Source: Macrostomum hystrix (lineage: Eukaryota > Platyhelminthes > Macrostomidae). From it: a DNA stretch of 64,000 nucleotides. This document shows positions 24,476-37,000 of the stretch, piece by piece. The position numbers and the translations under genes were made by a program. Every line of letters starts with the position of its first letter. Within the stretch, counting starts at the first letter, position 1. Below the pieces are notes generated by a model that was not told where the DNA came from, did no database searches, and was given only the letters and a program-made list of their open reading frames with translations. Location: NCBI GenBank assembly GCA_950097015.1, contig CATNEN010000001.1, forward strand, positions 13,475,501 to 13,539,500. Reading direction: 5' to 3'.

Positions 24476-25224
24476 GCAGCATGACTAAACGGTGAAAGAG
24501 GCAATTAAAAAGGACAAAAATTTGCTAATCGACAAGCCCGGAAAGTCCCTTAAAAGATCATTAAAATTACGAAATTTGACTGGCTTCGCTTCCAGATATT
24601 AGCGGTTTTTTCTACTAGAAGAAAAACAATAAGAAACAAAACCATGAAGATTAGAAGCCAACAGGAACACATTTTGTGTTTTCCTTGATTAGCCTTCAGA
24701 AACTAATTAACCTGGGTGTTCCAGCATCTAAGCAGGTGTCACAGAGTAGTGATGCAATCTCAATTCAATTCGAACTGTTTGACAGTGGGATAATTTGTCA
24801 AATTTGAAGCGGACCTGCTTGTCAACCTTGACAATTCATCAATCGAGTTTCCTTTTCATATCAAATCATAATCATCCTTTTCTTGAGGGAATTGAGGGAA
24901 TTTTTCGTCTAAATAAAGCTGCGGTTATGACGATTCTAAAAAACAACTTTGGATCATTCTAAAGACCCAGGATCGATAGGCAATGTTCATCAAAGCTGTA
25001 GATATCCCCATGAGAGATGGGAATATTCTGTCCCGTTTTCCGGACAGTCACAAAATCCCATGGGAAGGTGTCGTTCTGTGCATCGCTCGGCTGATAATCG
25101 AGCCGGCCGGAACATAAGCAAGATCAGTATCGACTTATGACTGCTTTGCTTAATCAGCTGATTAGTGACGCTTAATATCAGTGGAACGCGACATTATGTT
25201 ACATTTTTAGGCCATCACAACTCA
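24476..25224. other. no recognised gene
   Basis: AT-rich sequence with no family-level similarity and only short open frames. Confidence 0.35.
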
Positions 25225-26064
25225 CTCTCTCCCCTCTCCATTCTATCCCCCCATTCCATCCCTCTCCATTTTATCCCCTCTCAATTCTATCCCCCTATTC
25301 TCCCTCTCCAATATATCCCCCTATTCTCCCCTCTCCATTCTATCCCCCTATTCTCCCCTCTCCAATATATCCCCCTATTCTCCCCTCTCCATTCTATCCC
25401 CCTATTCTCCCCTCTCCAATATATCCCCCTATTCTCCCCTCTCCATTCTATCCCTCCATTCTATCCCTCTACATTCTATCCCCCATTCTATCCCTCTCCA
25501 TTCTATCCTCCATTCTATCCCCTCTCCAATATATCCCCCTATTCTCCCCTCTCCATTCTATCCCCCCATTCTATCCCTCTACATTCTATCCCCCATTCTA
25601 TCCCTCTCCATTCTATCCTCCATTCTGTCCCCTCTCCATTCTATCCCTCTCCATTCTATCCCCCATTCTATCCCTCTCCATTCTATCCCCCTATTCTCCC
25701 CTCCCCAATATATCCCCCTATTCTCCCCTCTCCATTCTATCCCCCCATTCTATCCCTCTACATTCTATCCCTCTCCATTCTATCCTCCATTCTATCCCCT
25801 CTCCATTCTATCCCCCTATTCTCCCCTCTCCAATATATCCCCCTATTCTCCCCTCTCCATTCTATCCCCCCATTCTATCCCTCTACATTCTATCCCCCAT
25901 TCTATCCCTCTCCATTCTATCCTCCATTCTGTCCCCTCTCCATTCTATCCCTCTCCATTCTATCCCCCATTCTATCCCCTCTCCATTCCCTCCCCTCTCA
26001 ATTCTATCCCCCTATTCTCCCCTCTCCATTCTATCCCCCCTTTTCTCCCCTCTCTATTCTCTCC
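25225..26064. repeat. pyrimidine-rich minisatellite (ccattctatcccc type)
   Basis: Irregular array built from blocks such as ctctccattctatcccc, ctattctcccctctcc and aatatatcccc, with several block orders repeated over 100-200 bases (compare about 25440-25600 with 25550-25700). It is purely C/T with scattered A, so it could form triplex DNA. No gene. Confidence 0.9.
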
Positions 26065-26319
26065 TAAAAAGTGAGCAAGCAATTTATTTTATTAGCTCAT
26101 TTTGCGAATCGCATCCTGAGTCAGCTCAAAGTAGCATCCACACAGGAAGCAAAACGCGGCATCAAATATCCGCTTCCCGAAATGTTTCATCGAAAGTATC
26201 AATTCGGCTCGCAATATTTGAGTCAATTTTGACTTTACATTGTCTTTTGTCAGACGTTGCTGTAGCCCGCACATTTTTCATAGTGACTGTCACCTAGCCA
26301 GCCTCCAACATGGAGATTC

Positions 26320-27075
26320 CTTTCACCCTGCAGTCCCTTCTCCCCCTCAGTCCCTTCTCCCTCTCAGTCCCTTCTCCCTCTCAGTCCCTTCTCCCTCTCA
26401 GTCCCTTCTCCCCCTCAGTCCCTTCTCCCCCTCAGTCCCTTCTCTCCCTCAGTCCTTTCTCTCCCTCAGTCCCTTCTCCCCCTCAGTCCCATCTCCCTCT
26501 CAGTCCCTTCTCCCCCTCAGTCCCTTCTCCCTCTCAGTCACTTCTCTCCCTCAGTCCTTTCTCCCCCTCCGTCCCTTCTCCCCCTCACTCCCTTCTCCCC
26601 CTCAGTCCCTTCTCCCCCTCAGTCCCTTCTCCCCCTCAGTCCCTTGTCCCCCTCAGTCCTTTCTCCCTCTCAGTCCCTTCTGCCTCTCAGTCCCTTCTGC
26701 CTCTCAGTCCCTTCTCCCCCTCAGTCCCTTCTCTCCCTCAGTCCTTTCTCTCCCTCAGTCCCTTCTCCCCCTCAGTTCCATCTCCCTCTCAGTCCTTTCT
26801 CCCCCTCAGTCCCTTCTCCCCCTCAGTCACTTCTCTCCCTCAGTCCCTTCTCCCCCTCCGTCCCTTCTCCCCCTCACTCCCTTCTCCCCCTCAGTCCCTT
26901 CTCCCCCTCAGTCCCTTCTCCCTCTCAGTCCCATCTCCCTCTAAGTCCCATCTCCATCTCAGTCCCATCTCCCTCTCAGTCCCTTCTCCCTCTCAGTCCC
27001 TTCTCCCCCTCAGTCTCTTCTCCCTCTCAGTCCCTTCTCCCCCTCAGTCCCTTCTCCCATTCAGTCCCTTCAAAA
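26320..27075. repeat. 17-bp minisatellite, array next to SLC23 copy 1
   Basis: Units of cccttctccccctcagt with C/T variants, about 44 copies. A shorter array of the same unit (39825-40155) stands at the equivalent place beside the second SLC23 copy. It marks the left edge of the duplicated segment. Confidence 0.92.
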
Positions 27076-27679
27076 TGGCTTTCCAATGTGAAATTTCTCA
27101 TATTTTGCTTATTTTGCCAATTGTTTTGCAATCAGCTGAAGTTCTTTGTCAGGGACATCCTCATGGTGGAATCTTACTCTAGTTAAGAAAACTTCCCACC
27201 AGGAAAGACAATGTTCTGGATGAAAGCCAAGCGTCAATTGAATTATAGATCTTTCTTGTCTGCTTCGATCTCGAAATTGTTAATTTAATCAGGCGAAGAA
27301 TTTCCTTGAAAATTCTTTGTGAAAATGCAACTGGGGAGTCATCCAAGTTGCTCTTGGTGAGATTTTCATGCAAACCAAAAACTCGATTAATTTTAACGAA
27401 ACAAAGTTGAAACGAATTTTTTTCTCAGCGACAGAATTAAATTTATCGCTAGTCGAGCTTGAAACACAATAATGCGCGAATATTCATTTCTATTCATTGC
27501 TAATCAACCGAGCAACGGTTATTGAACTGCCAGAGAGATCACATGCAACTCCTGGCATCAAAGTCCATTGTTACTGCGTATTATATTTTACTGTTGACTC
27601 CCCTCTCTTGACTCTCCATAGCTATTGTCTTATCACTACGAGGCATTCTCCAATCACTCTGAAGCTCTTGGCACTCAAA
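27076..27679. other. 3' flank shared by both SLC23 copies
   Basis: Unique sequence, nearly identical to about 40156-40690. It lies downstream of the SLC23 stop codon beyond the 22-bp array and may contain the end of the transcript. A 60-odd-codon open frame on the minus strand is conserved only because the whole block is duplicated. Confidence 0.4.
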
Positions 27680-28048
27680 AGGTATTCTCTTGTCACTCAG
27701 AGGCTACTCTCTTGTCACTCAGAGGCTATTCTCTTGTCACTCAGAGGCTACTCTCTTGTCACTCAGAGGCTATTCTCTTGTCACTCAGAGGCTATTCTCT
27801 TGTCACTCAGAGGCTATTCTCTTGTCACTCAGAGGCTACTCTCTTGTAACTCAGAGGCTACTCTCTTGTCACTCAGAGGCTATTCTCTTGTCACTCAGAG
27901 GCTATTCTCTTGTCACTCAGAGGCTACTCTCTTGTCACTCAGAGGCTATTCTCTTGTCACTCAGAGGCTATTCTCCTGTCACTCAGAGGCTATTCGCTTG
28001 TCACTCAGAGGCTATTCTCTTGTCACTCAGAGGCTATTCTCTTGTCAC
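27680..28048. repeat. 22-bp minisatellite in the 3' UTR of SLC23 copy 1
   Basis: About 17 copies of a 22-bp unit containing ctcttgtcactcagagg. On the gene strand the array starts about five bases after the SLC23 stop codon (28054-28056), so it must be the beginning of the 3' UTR unless a further splice occurs. The second gene copy has about 31 units. Confidence 0.93.
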
Positions 28049-28053
28049 GCCAG

Positions 28054-31000
28054 TCAGGCCAGTTCGCCATCAATTCCTCGATAATCCGGCAGAAACGGCA
28101 GCAGACGCAGTCGAGGCCAACGACCCAGCAGCCTCTGGCCGAAGGGCAAGTCATAGTAGGCCAGGTCCCTGCGGCGACATGCCGCCGACTGACTGGATGA
28201 AGCAGAGCCGGCCAGACCACGATCCGATGGAGTCCCTGTGGAAGGTGGGAATTATCATGTACCTGCCTTTCTTATGTATCTTAATCCCCTGCCTGAACAC
28301 CTTTGTTTTAATCCCCTTCCTGACCCCCTGTGTCTTAATCCACTGCCTGGCCCCCTGTGTCTTAATCCCCTGCCTGACCCCCTGTGTCTTAATCCCATGC
28401 CTGACCCCCTGTGTCTTAATCCCCTGCCTGACCCCTGTGTCTTAATCCACTGCCTGGCCCCCTGTGTCTTAATCCCCTGCCTGACCCCTGTGTCTTAATC
28501 CCCTGCCTGACCCCTGTGTCTTAATCCCCTGCCTGGCCCCCTGTGTCTTAATCCCCTGCCTGACCCCCTGTGTCTTAATCCCATGCCTGACCCCCTGTGT
28601 CTTAATCTGCTGCCTGACCCCCTGTGTCTGAATCCCCTGCCTGACCCCCTGTGTCTTAATCTGCTGCCTGACCCCCTGTGTCTTAATCCCCTGCCTGAAC
28701 ACATGTGTCTTAATCCCCTGCCTGAACACATGTGTCTTAATCCCCTACCTGACCCCCTGTGTCTTAATCCCCTACCTGTGTCTTGAAGCAATCGATTAGA
28801 AACCTTACCTTTAAGAAAATTATCTAGCACAAATGCGGAGAGTCCAGTAACGAAAATTTCGTTTTTTAACAGCGTGAACACAGTCTCAAGTATGATGCGG
28901 ACGGCTGAAGTATGAGATTTTAGATAAAAATTACATCAATATTTGTTTAACACTACTGTGAGTAGCTCAATTGAATATAAACTTTATAAATGTAGCTAAA
29001 TTGCAAAACTGCTACGACGCGTAGAGAAATTCTCGTGCCACTGACTTTCTCATCCCCAAATGAATGTGGTCTCGCCGATGCGTTAGAGCTTCGCCAATCA
29101 TCCCCAAATCATGAAGCTCACCTCCCTCCTTCCCAACCAGGATCTCATTGGCCGCGGATAAACCATCGATTGAGCCTGGCGACCTCAGCCAATGGGGCAC
29201 AGCCAGGCCAATAATGATTGAGTAGCCTACAATGAACACGTTCCGCTGGTCGTTCATGTTGGCGAACTGCAGGTTGGACAGGCCGACACCGGTCACCATG
29301 CCGAACATCGCTAGAAACAGACCGCCGATCACTGGCTCCGGCAGCGAGACGAACACAGCGCCAGACTTTGGACTGATGCCGAATATGAGCATGAAGGCGG
29401 CTGAGAACATGATGACGCGGCGGCTGCCGACTCGGGTGATGCCGATGGCGCCGATGTTCTCACTGTAGGAGGTGGTGCCGGTGGGCAGTCCAAATAGGCC
29501 GGCTAGGATGCAGGCCAGGCCCTCCATGACGACGCCTGGGCGGTGGTGGAAAATGTCGATTTGGACGATTCCTAAAGTCGTCAGGACGATTCCTAAACTC
29601 GTCAGGACGATTCCTAAACCCGTCAGGACGATTCCTAAACCCGTCAGGACGATTCCTAAGCCTGTCAGGTCGATTTCTAAACTCGTCAGGACGATTTTCC
29701 TGATCTGTCAGAATTATTCCTAAACCTGTCAAGACGATTCCTAAACCTGTCAGGGCAATTCCTAAACCCACCAATGACGATTCCAAAACTCGTCAGGACG
29801 ATTGCTCGCACCGGCGGGACACAATGCCTGTGTGGTATGAGTCAGACCAGGCCTACGGGCTAAGGTCTGCGATGCCTCACACCTGCAGTCGTTTTTTGAG
29901 CAGGCTTGGCAGGAAGGAGACCTGCAGTGCCTTCGGGTGCAGGAATCCTCTCCACGTTGTCCCGTCAGCTGACCCATGGGTACTCGTCCCGCGAGTGTTC
30001 AAGGCTGACCCTAGGGCAGCCGGACAGAATGGGCAACAGCGCTGGATGACCCATCCTGGGCCTCTGGCCAAACTGGGTACCTTTAGCCCTGGCTGGAGCC
30101 CATTGACCTCAGAGCCCACCCTTTGACCTCAAGCAGGGTATGCGGCCAGTCCGCAGCTTCCGTTAACCTGTGGGTGATCAGGTACCTCTGGCTACGGCTC
30201 TGAGGGAAAGGTGTCACCCTTTGACCTCAACATGGTTTGCGGCCAGTCCACAGGCCTCGGCGCTGGCTCAATGGCGCCCTCCAATGTCCCAGTGTTGACC
30301 GTGCTGATGGACGCTTGGCCAGGGAGTAGTCTGGTCTCCTACGGTTCCTCCCAGTGGTCCTGGCATCCCACCCCGGGTTGTAACTTGTCTTTTTTGGCTG
30401 ACCCCGCTCAGCTTTGGGATCGCGGCTGAGTGGGTTATTCCTGCCTGTGTCTACAGGAAGCCCCTTTTCTCTTTGCAGCTGCAATGGCTTCCTGCCAACT
30501 TTCTGCTCCGACCGAGGACACCACGGTGCCCAAGGTCACAAACGCTGCGGCGCCCGGGCCTGCCCCTGCGAACGCCACAAATGCTGCGCTACCCATCTTG
30601 CGCGGTGACCGGGGCATTAAGCGCTCCACGACTTCTGGAGCGGCGAAACGCCGCAGGCGCCTGAAGGCCCAAGGCAAGCCGGCTTCGTCGACCGAGGACC
30701 GGGCCCAGGCCCAGGGGGCCGAAGGGGCTCTGCCTAGGGCGGGGGCTGGGGTGGGGGGCCCTGCGCCTCCTGCCCAGGCTCCTGCACAGGGCGGGGCTCA
30801 CGACTCCCCGAGGCCAGGGTCACGGGCCAAGGAGGTCCCGGCGCCCATCCGGCCGGCGGCTCGGCTTGAAGGAGGAGTGGAGGCGGAGGGCCCCGTGCCC
30901 ACCACCGACGCAAATCCTGAGAGTGGGGACGCGGCAGGAAAGGGCCCGGGACCACGAGCTACCTACGCCACCATCGCGCGCAGGCAACCTGCCATCGTGG

Positions 31001-34000
31001 TAACTGGCAAGGACGGCAAACGGCTGAGCGGCGAACAGCTCAGCGACATCTGCCGCAGCGTAGACGCTATGCTGTGGCAACTCCAACTAAAGGGCGAGCC
31101 CCTGGCGGTCGGCGCGAGCGCTACCAGGGATTCGTGCTTTGTTTTCTGGCCCGGAGATGCGGAGTCAGGGCGGCGGCTCCTGGAGCTGCTGCCCACGCAG
31201 AGCTGGGCGGCCGACCTCGCTTCCCTCCGGGAGAACGAGCCGCCGCAGACAAAACGACACCGCATTTTCGTCCCGGCGAAAAGCGTCGTCAATAGCGCTG
31301 AGGACCTCCGCATGGGCCTCATCGCGATGAACCGGGAGCTCCCGACAGCGGGCCTAATCGTGCACCGCACGATCCTGCGCCCCGACGGCACCGGCTTCAC
31401 CGCCATTCTGGGCCTGTCCGAGCAATGGACACGCCGTTACCCAGATGGCGCAAACATCTGCATCGGTCTGTGAAAGACCAAAATCTTCGCCTACGAGGCC
31501 GACAAACCCTGGGTCAGACCGGGCCCACCACCATTTCGGCCACTGAAGGGTCCTCGGACCCCGAGGCTGGAACCGGGGGCAGGGCCCAGTCGTCTCGCCA
31601 AAAAAGGCCAGAGCGCGCCATTGCCGGCAGCTCTGAGCGTCGCTCCGCGCGCGCCACCAAGCGCCGGGGCCTTCTCCAGCGGGCCTCCGAGGTGGTGCGA
31701 ACCGCCAAGGTGACCCAGCTGCGCAGTGAGATGCGCGGTGGCCCACCGGGGCAGGCGCCGCAACCAAGGGCTACGGGGAAGGCATCTGAGGTGACCAGCT
31801 CTAACGAGCAGGGCCCTTCGAGCGCCCCTCCCACGGCCCAGGGTGCGGTGTCGGCACCGTTTGAGGGAGACTCTGGGCCTGGGCTCGGGGCCGGGGGTGG
31901 GGAATGGGCGGCTGACCCCGTTGAGTTCCCGCCTCTGGCTCGGGGCCGGGGCACGGAAGAGCCCATGGCTACCGACATCGACCCGGAGGAGGAGGACCGC
32001 CTTCTGGCTGAGTCCCCCTCCAAGTTGACCTCTGCCTGCATGATGATCCCCGGGATATCATGTCTGTGTCTGGGTGTCTGCAACACCCAGCACTGCGTGG
32101 CAGCGTCAGTCAATCTGATGCGTACGACAGAGCGCATGATGCCAGGCCTTGTACTTGTGCAGGAGCCCTGGTTATCGAAAAACAAACCAAGCAACATTCC
32201 TGCTGGCTATGACTGCTTTTGCATGGAAGACTCTGTCCGCCCCAGATCTCTGATTTATGCTGCAAAAGCCTTAAATGCGTGGATGAGACCCGATCTTTCT
32301 AACGGGGACATCTGCGTCATTCAATCTGCACATATCGTGCCCAACAAGCTGACCCTCGTGGCATCCGCCTACCTGGCAGGCGATGCCCCCGTTGTCAACG
32401 ATACCCTCGTCACCCTTTGCGATTTCGCCAGGGCACGTAACTTTGAGCTGCTCCTCACGGGAGATGTGAACTCACATCACACCCATTGGGGTAGCTCTAA
32501 AATTAATGACCGTGGCGAAGAGCTCCTGGCCTTCGTTAGCGGCACGCCTCTTAACTTCTGCAATGTGGGCAACACGCCCACGTTCGACAATGGGCGGTGG
32601 GCTGAGGTGCTGGACGTCACCCTGGCCTCACCCGGCATCCTCCCAAGGGTGCTGGGGTGGGAGGTGTGGGAGACCGAAAGCTCACTCTCGGACCACCGTT
32701 TCATTCGCTTCAACATCGTTACTCCCGATAAGAAGCAAAAGCCAGTTTGGAGGCGTAATGTCAGTAACACCGACTGGCCCACGTTCAGCCAAAAGCTGCA
32801 TGAGGGCCTTCGGGACTCCGACCCCTCCATGGCCATGGCAACCACGCAGGACCTGGATGAAGTGGCTGGCCTGCTGGGCGGCGTCATCACTGAGGCCTAC
32901 GAAATGGCTTGCCCGCTAAAAGCCTACAAAGGCAAAAAATCGGCCCCCTGGTGGAACCCGTCGGAGTCCTAAGACGTCGAGCTAAGGCTCTCCAGAGGAA
33001 GCTGAAAATCTCGCACGACCCCGACGACAAAGAGGCCTATACTCGCGCTATCCACGAGTTTAAGGGCCGGGTCAGAAGGGCAAAAGCGGACAAGTGGCAT
33101 CAATACTGCGAAGGGCTCGAGTGCTCGCGGCCCACGGCCCGCGTGGTAAAGGCGCTCACCAACGACCGCTTCTCCAAGCTCTCGTCGATCAAAAAGCCTG
33201 ACGGCTCGATCACGGAGCGTCCGGAGGAAACGCTCGAGCTCATGCTAGGGCATGACTTCCCGAGTGTACCGGCGCACTTTGGCCCAGACGACCACTCGCA
33301 TGGCGGTCAGGGCCTGGCTCAGTCACTCGTCACAAATGACCGAATCTTTCGCGCGGCAGTCATTCAACCCTTATAAAGCACCTGGGCCAGATGGCATCTA
33401 TCCGGCCTTTCTGCATGAGGCGGTCAAAAATGGCCGCTTCCTCCATCTCCTCTGCAGACTTCTACGGGCCTGCATCGTGCTGGGCTATGTGCCAGCGCTG
33501 TGGCACGAAGCCCGGGTCGTCTTCATCCCGAAGCCCGCCAAAGGCGACTATCGCTCGGTCAAGTCCTATCGCCCGATAAGCTTGACTTCCACCTGCCTCA
33601 AGCTCATGGAAAGACTGGTGCTCTGGCGCCTTCTTACTGTAGAGCTAGGGCGGGCTCCGCTCTCCCCAAACCAACACGCCTTTCGGGCGGGCCGGTCCAC
33701 GGAGAGCGCCCTCCACTGCATTGTGGAGACTCTCGAGAAGGCAGTGCTGGGCAGTGGTTTCACCCTGGCTGTCTTCCTAGACATTAGGGGGGTCTTCGAT
33801 AACGTTGTCTTCGAAGCCTTTGAGGAGGCCCTGGTTTCCAGGGCCACTCATCCCCACCTCGTCCGCTGGGTCGTGTACATGATCCGGCATCGCCATGTGG
33901 TGGCCCACCTCGAAGGCAGGTTGCTCTCGGCACCGGTCCTGAAAGGAGGGCCCCAAGGCGGCGTCCTCACTCCACTGCTGTTGAACCTCGTCATGGATGA

Positions 34001-37000
34001 GCTGCTGAAAAGCACTCGTCCTGACCCGGTCCTGAAGGTGGGATATGCCGACGATGTGACCGCCATCTGCGCGGGCCCCTCGGCGGAAACCACCAGGTAC
34101 CTCATTCAGGGCTTTATCAACAGGGCGGTGCGCTGGGCGGACCAACGCGGGCTCCGACTCTCTGAGTCCAAGACCGTTGCGGTTATGTTTACCAGCAGAC
34201 TGCTCTGGACCATTAAGCCTCTGACTCTCTATGGCAAGAATATTGCCTTGGAAAAGCAGGTCAGATGCCTTGGTCTCCTGCTAGACCATAGGCTTAACTG
34301 GACCTCGCACATCATCACAAAGGCAAAGAGGGCCCTGGCCATACTGGCGCAAGTCAGGCGTGCCGTGGGCACCACTTGGGGGCTAACCCCCAAGAACCTT
34401 TGGTGGATTTACACGGCGATCATGAGACCGTCCGTTGCGTACGCTGGCCTCATCTGGGCCGGTGCCATGGGCATCCAGAAAAACCTGGAGGCGCTCTATA
34501 GGGTGCAGGGCAGAGCTTGTCGTATGACGCTGGGCGCCCCACCTTCCACTCCCTTCGAAGGCATGAATGCCTTCCTCAACGCTACACCTATTGACATTTT
34601 TATCAAAGGGGAAGCGGCTAAGTCCACCCGGCGTCTTCTAGATGCGGGGATCTCCTTCCAGAACGTGCGAGCCTTCCCGAAGCGCTCCCTTCTGCCTCAC
34701 TCTGACCTTTGCCTGAAAACTCTGGGCGAGTGTGGAGGGCTCACCATCCTCTCGGACGGGGCCCCGGCCACTTTACTCCGGAGCCACAGGTACAAGGTCA
34801 GCATCCTCCCTCGCAATGAGGTTAAGGATTGCTGGGATGACCCAGCGGTCCACTGCTTCACTGACGGCTCTCTGATGAACGGCAAATCGGGATTCGGAGT
34901 GTGCGTCGCCTCGGGTGGTGAGGTCCTCTGGACCCACTCCCAGCACTGTGGCAAGAGCTCTAGCGTTTTCCAAAACGAAATGCTCGCCATCAGTCTCTGT
35001 GCGGCTGAACTGCGCCAGAGGCAGCTGACTGGACGAAGGATCTTTTTTCACTCCGACAGTCAAGCAGCTCTCAAGGTCCTCAGCCGCTGCACCTCTCGCT
35101 CCAGAACCACCTTGGACTGCAACACCCAGTTAAACAGATTGGCGCAGTCTAATAAGGTGGAGCTGATGTGGATCCCTGGGCATGCCGGGTTCACAGGGAA
35201 TGAGATGGCGGACCAGCTTGCTAAGGCTGGCGCAGCCAGCTCCCTGTTGGGACCAGGCCCGGAGGCCCTGATCCCCGCCTCTGTGGTCAACTCCAACATC
35301 AACCGCTGGATGGAGACCGAACACCGGAGGAGCTGGTCTTGCACCCTGAACTGTCGCCAGTCCAGGGCTGCGGTGCCAACCCCCTCTAGTAACCTGCGTA
35401 AAGCCTTGCTTAGGCTAAATCGCAGAGACCTGAGAGCAGTCACCATGGCCCTCTCGGGACGTGGCTGCTTCACCAGACACCGCTACTTCCAAGGCCACAT
35501 GCCAGAGGAAACGTGTCCCTTCTGCTGCTCCGGACGCGAAAACGCCGAGCATTTCATCCGCCACTGCCCGGGCTTCACCCGGGCAAGGCTAAAACATCTC
35601 GGGGCGGCGCCGACCCTAGTCGAAGCCTGCTCGCCCGATAACATTTCACAGCTCGCCCACTTCCTCCGGGATACCGGCCGAGCTGAGTTCTTCCCAGCCT
35701 ATGGCGAGGAAGATCGCGCGGCGGAATCGAGCGACGGACCACCCTGAGCGGCACCGCCTCGCTGGAGGCCGTCTGGCTGCCAGGGGTTAGCGATATGGGC
35801 GGCACCGGCCGCCTCCTCGCTGCGTCCGTCATGGAGGCTCCCTGCCGCTAAGTCAAGTAAGTCAAGACGTCAGGATGATTCCTAAACCCGTCAGGACGAT
35901 TCCTAAACCTGTCAGGACGATTCCTAAACTCGTCAGGACTATTCCTAAACCCGTCAGGACGATTCCTAAACTCGTCAGGACGTTTCCTAAACTCGTCAGG
36001 ACGATTCCTAAACTCGTCAGGACTATTCCTAAACTCGTCAGGACGTTTCCTTAATCTGTCAGGACGTTTCCTTAATCTGTCAGGACGATTCCTAAACTCG
36101 TCAGGACGATTCCTAAACCCGTTTTAGTTTTAGTTCGTTCACCAACCTCTATTGATGGCGTGGGGCGGAGGTCTCGGCGCCCCCGACAGCCTTGCAGCGG
36201 CCACGTAGTCTCCGATGCTCTCTACCACGGACAGAATGACCGCGGCAACCATGCCCAGAATGCCAACTGCCAGAATTCTAGGCCTCCCAAACTGGCCCGG
36301 ATACGGAATCCGAATCCAGGCTGCCTCGCTGAAGGCTTTCGAGCCAATGTCCGTGCGAGCGGCGTAGCTCCAGTCTCTCGGGTTGTCGGTCAATGCGCCC
36401 GAGGCTGTGAGGATGCCGCAGAGGGCCCACGTGAAACCAACTGATAGCAGCACCTGCGGTTTAATATCAACATTAATAATAATAATAATAATTGCAGGGG
36501 GATGTTGACAATGGCACATTATGTGGTGACACTAGGTCCAGTGTCACCGAAAGAAGTGCTGTTGCCCACCGCCCTTGCAACTAATATTGTTATCTACTTA
36601 CCGGAAACGATTTAAACAGCGGAAATCGTTTCAGACGCAGACGTCTCTGTCGAACTGTCGGCAGCGGAACCGCCACCCAGTCCAGGATGTAGCTGAACAG
36701 AATCACAAGTGCGCAGACTCTGGCAAGGGTCAATTGACAAGAGACCATTGTTCAGTGTTCGTAGTTTGTACAATTTTCAGACCTCCTATGCGTCATTCGG
36801 TATGTGCATTCAACCTGATTGGTCAGTACTGTGCAACCCCTTCACCTGCGCCTCATCGTGCTTTGCATAAACTCTGCTTCTGCTTTGCATTTGTTTAATC
36901 GTTTGTCTTTGATTGGCTAGCGGGTGGCTGAGCTGGGGTGGTGGGCGGTTTGTTTCGTCTGTGATTGGCTAGCGGGCGGCTGAGTTAATGTGGTGAAGCG

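Larger units (their letters stand above)
29804..35867 (+). mobile_element. I-superfamily non-LTR retrotransposon in SLC23 intron 4
   Basis: A 6064-base element on the strand opposite to the host gene. It is flanked by cgtcaggacgatt (29791-29803) and cgtcaggatgatt (35868-35880), a likely 13-bp target-site duplication, though the flank is itself a repeat array, which weakens the inference. It has a 5' UTR of about 680 bases, ORF1, and an ORF2 with endonuclease, RT and RNase H. It ends in a short aagtc-repeat tail (about 35850-35866). It is absent from the equivalent intron of the second gene copy. Confidence 0.85.

Noticed and set aside
26240-27186. Several open frames of PFSPSVPSP type repeats
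   Set aside because: All three forward frames of the 17-bp pyrimidine array are open; none is supported as a protein.
27680-28783. CRISPR-like regularity of the 22-bp and 27-bp repeats
   Set aside because: Repeats abut without unique spacers, and the setting is eukaryotic intron and UTR.
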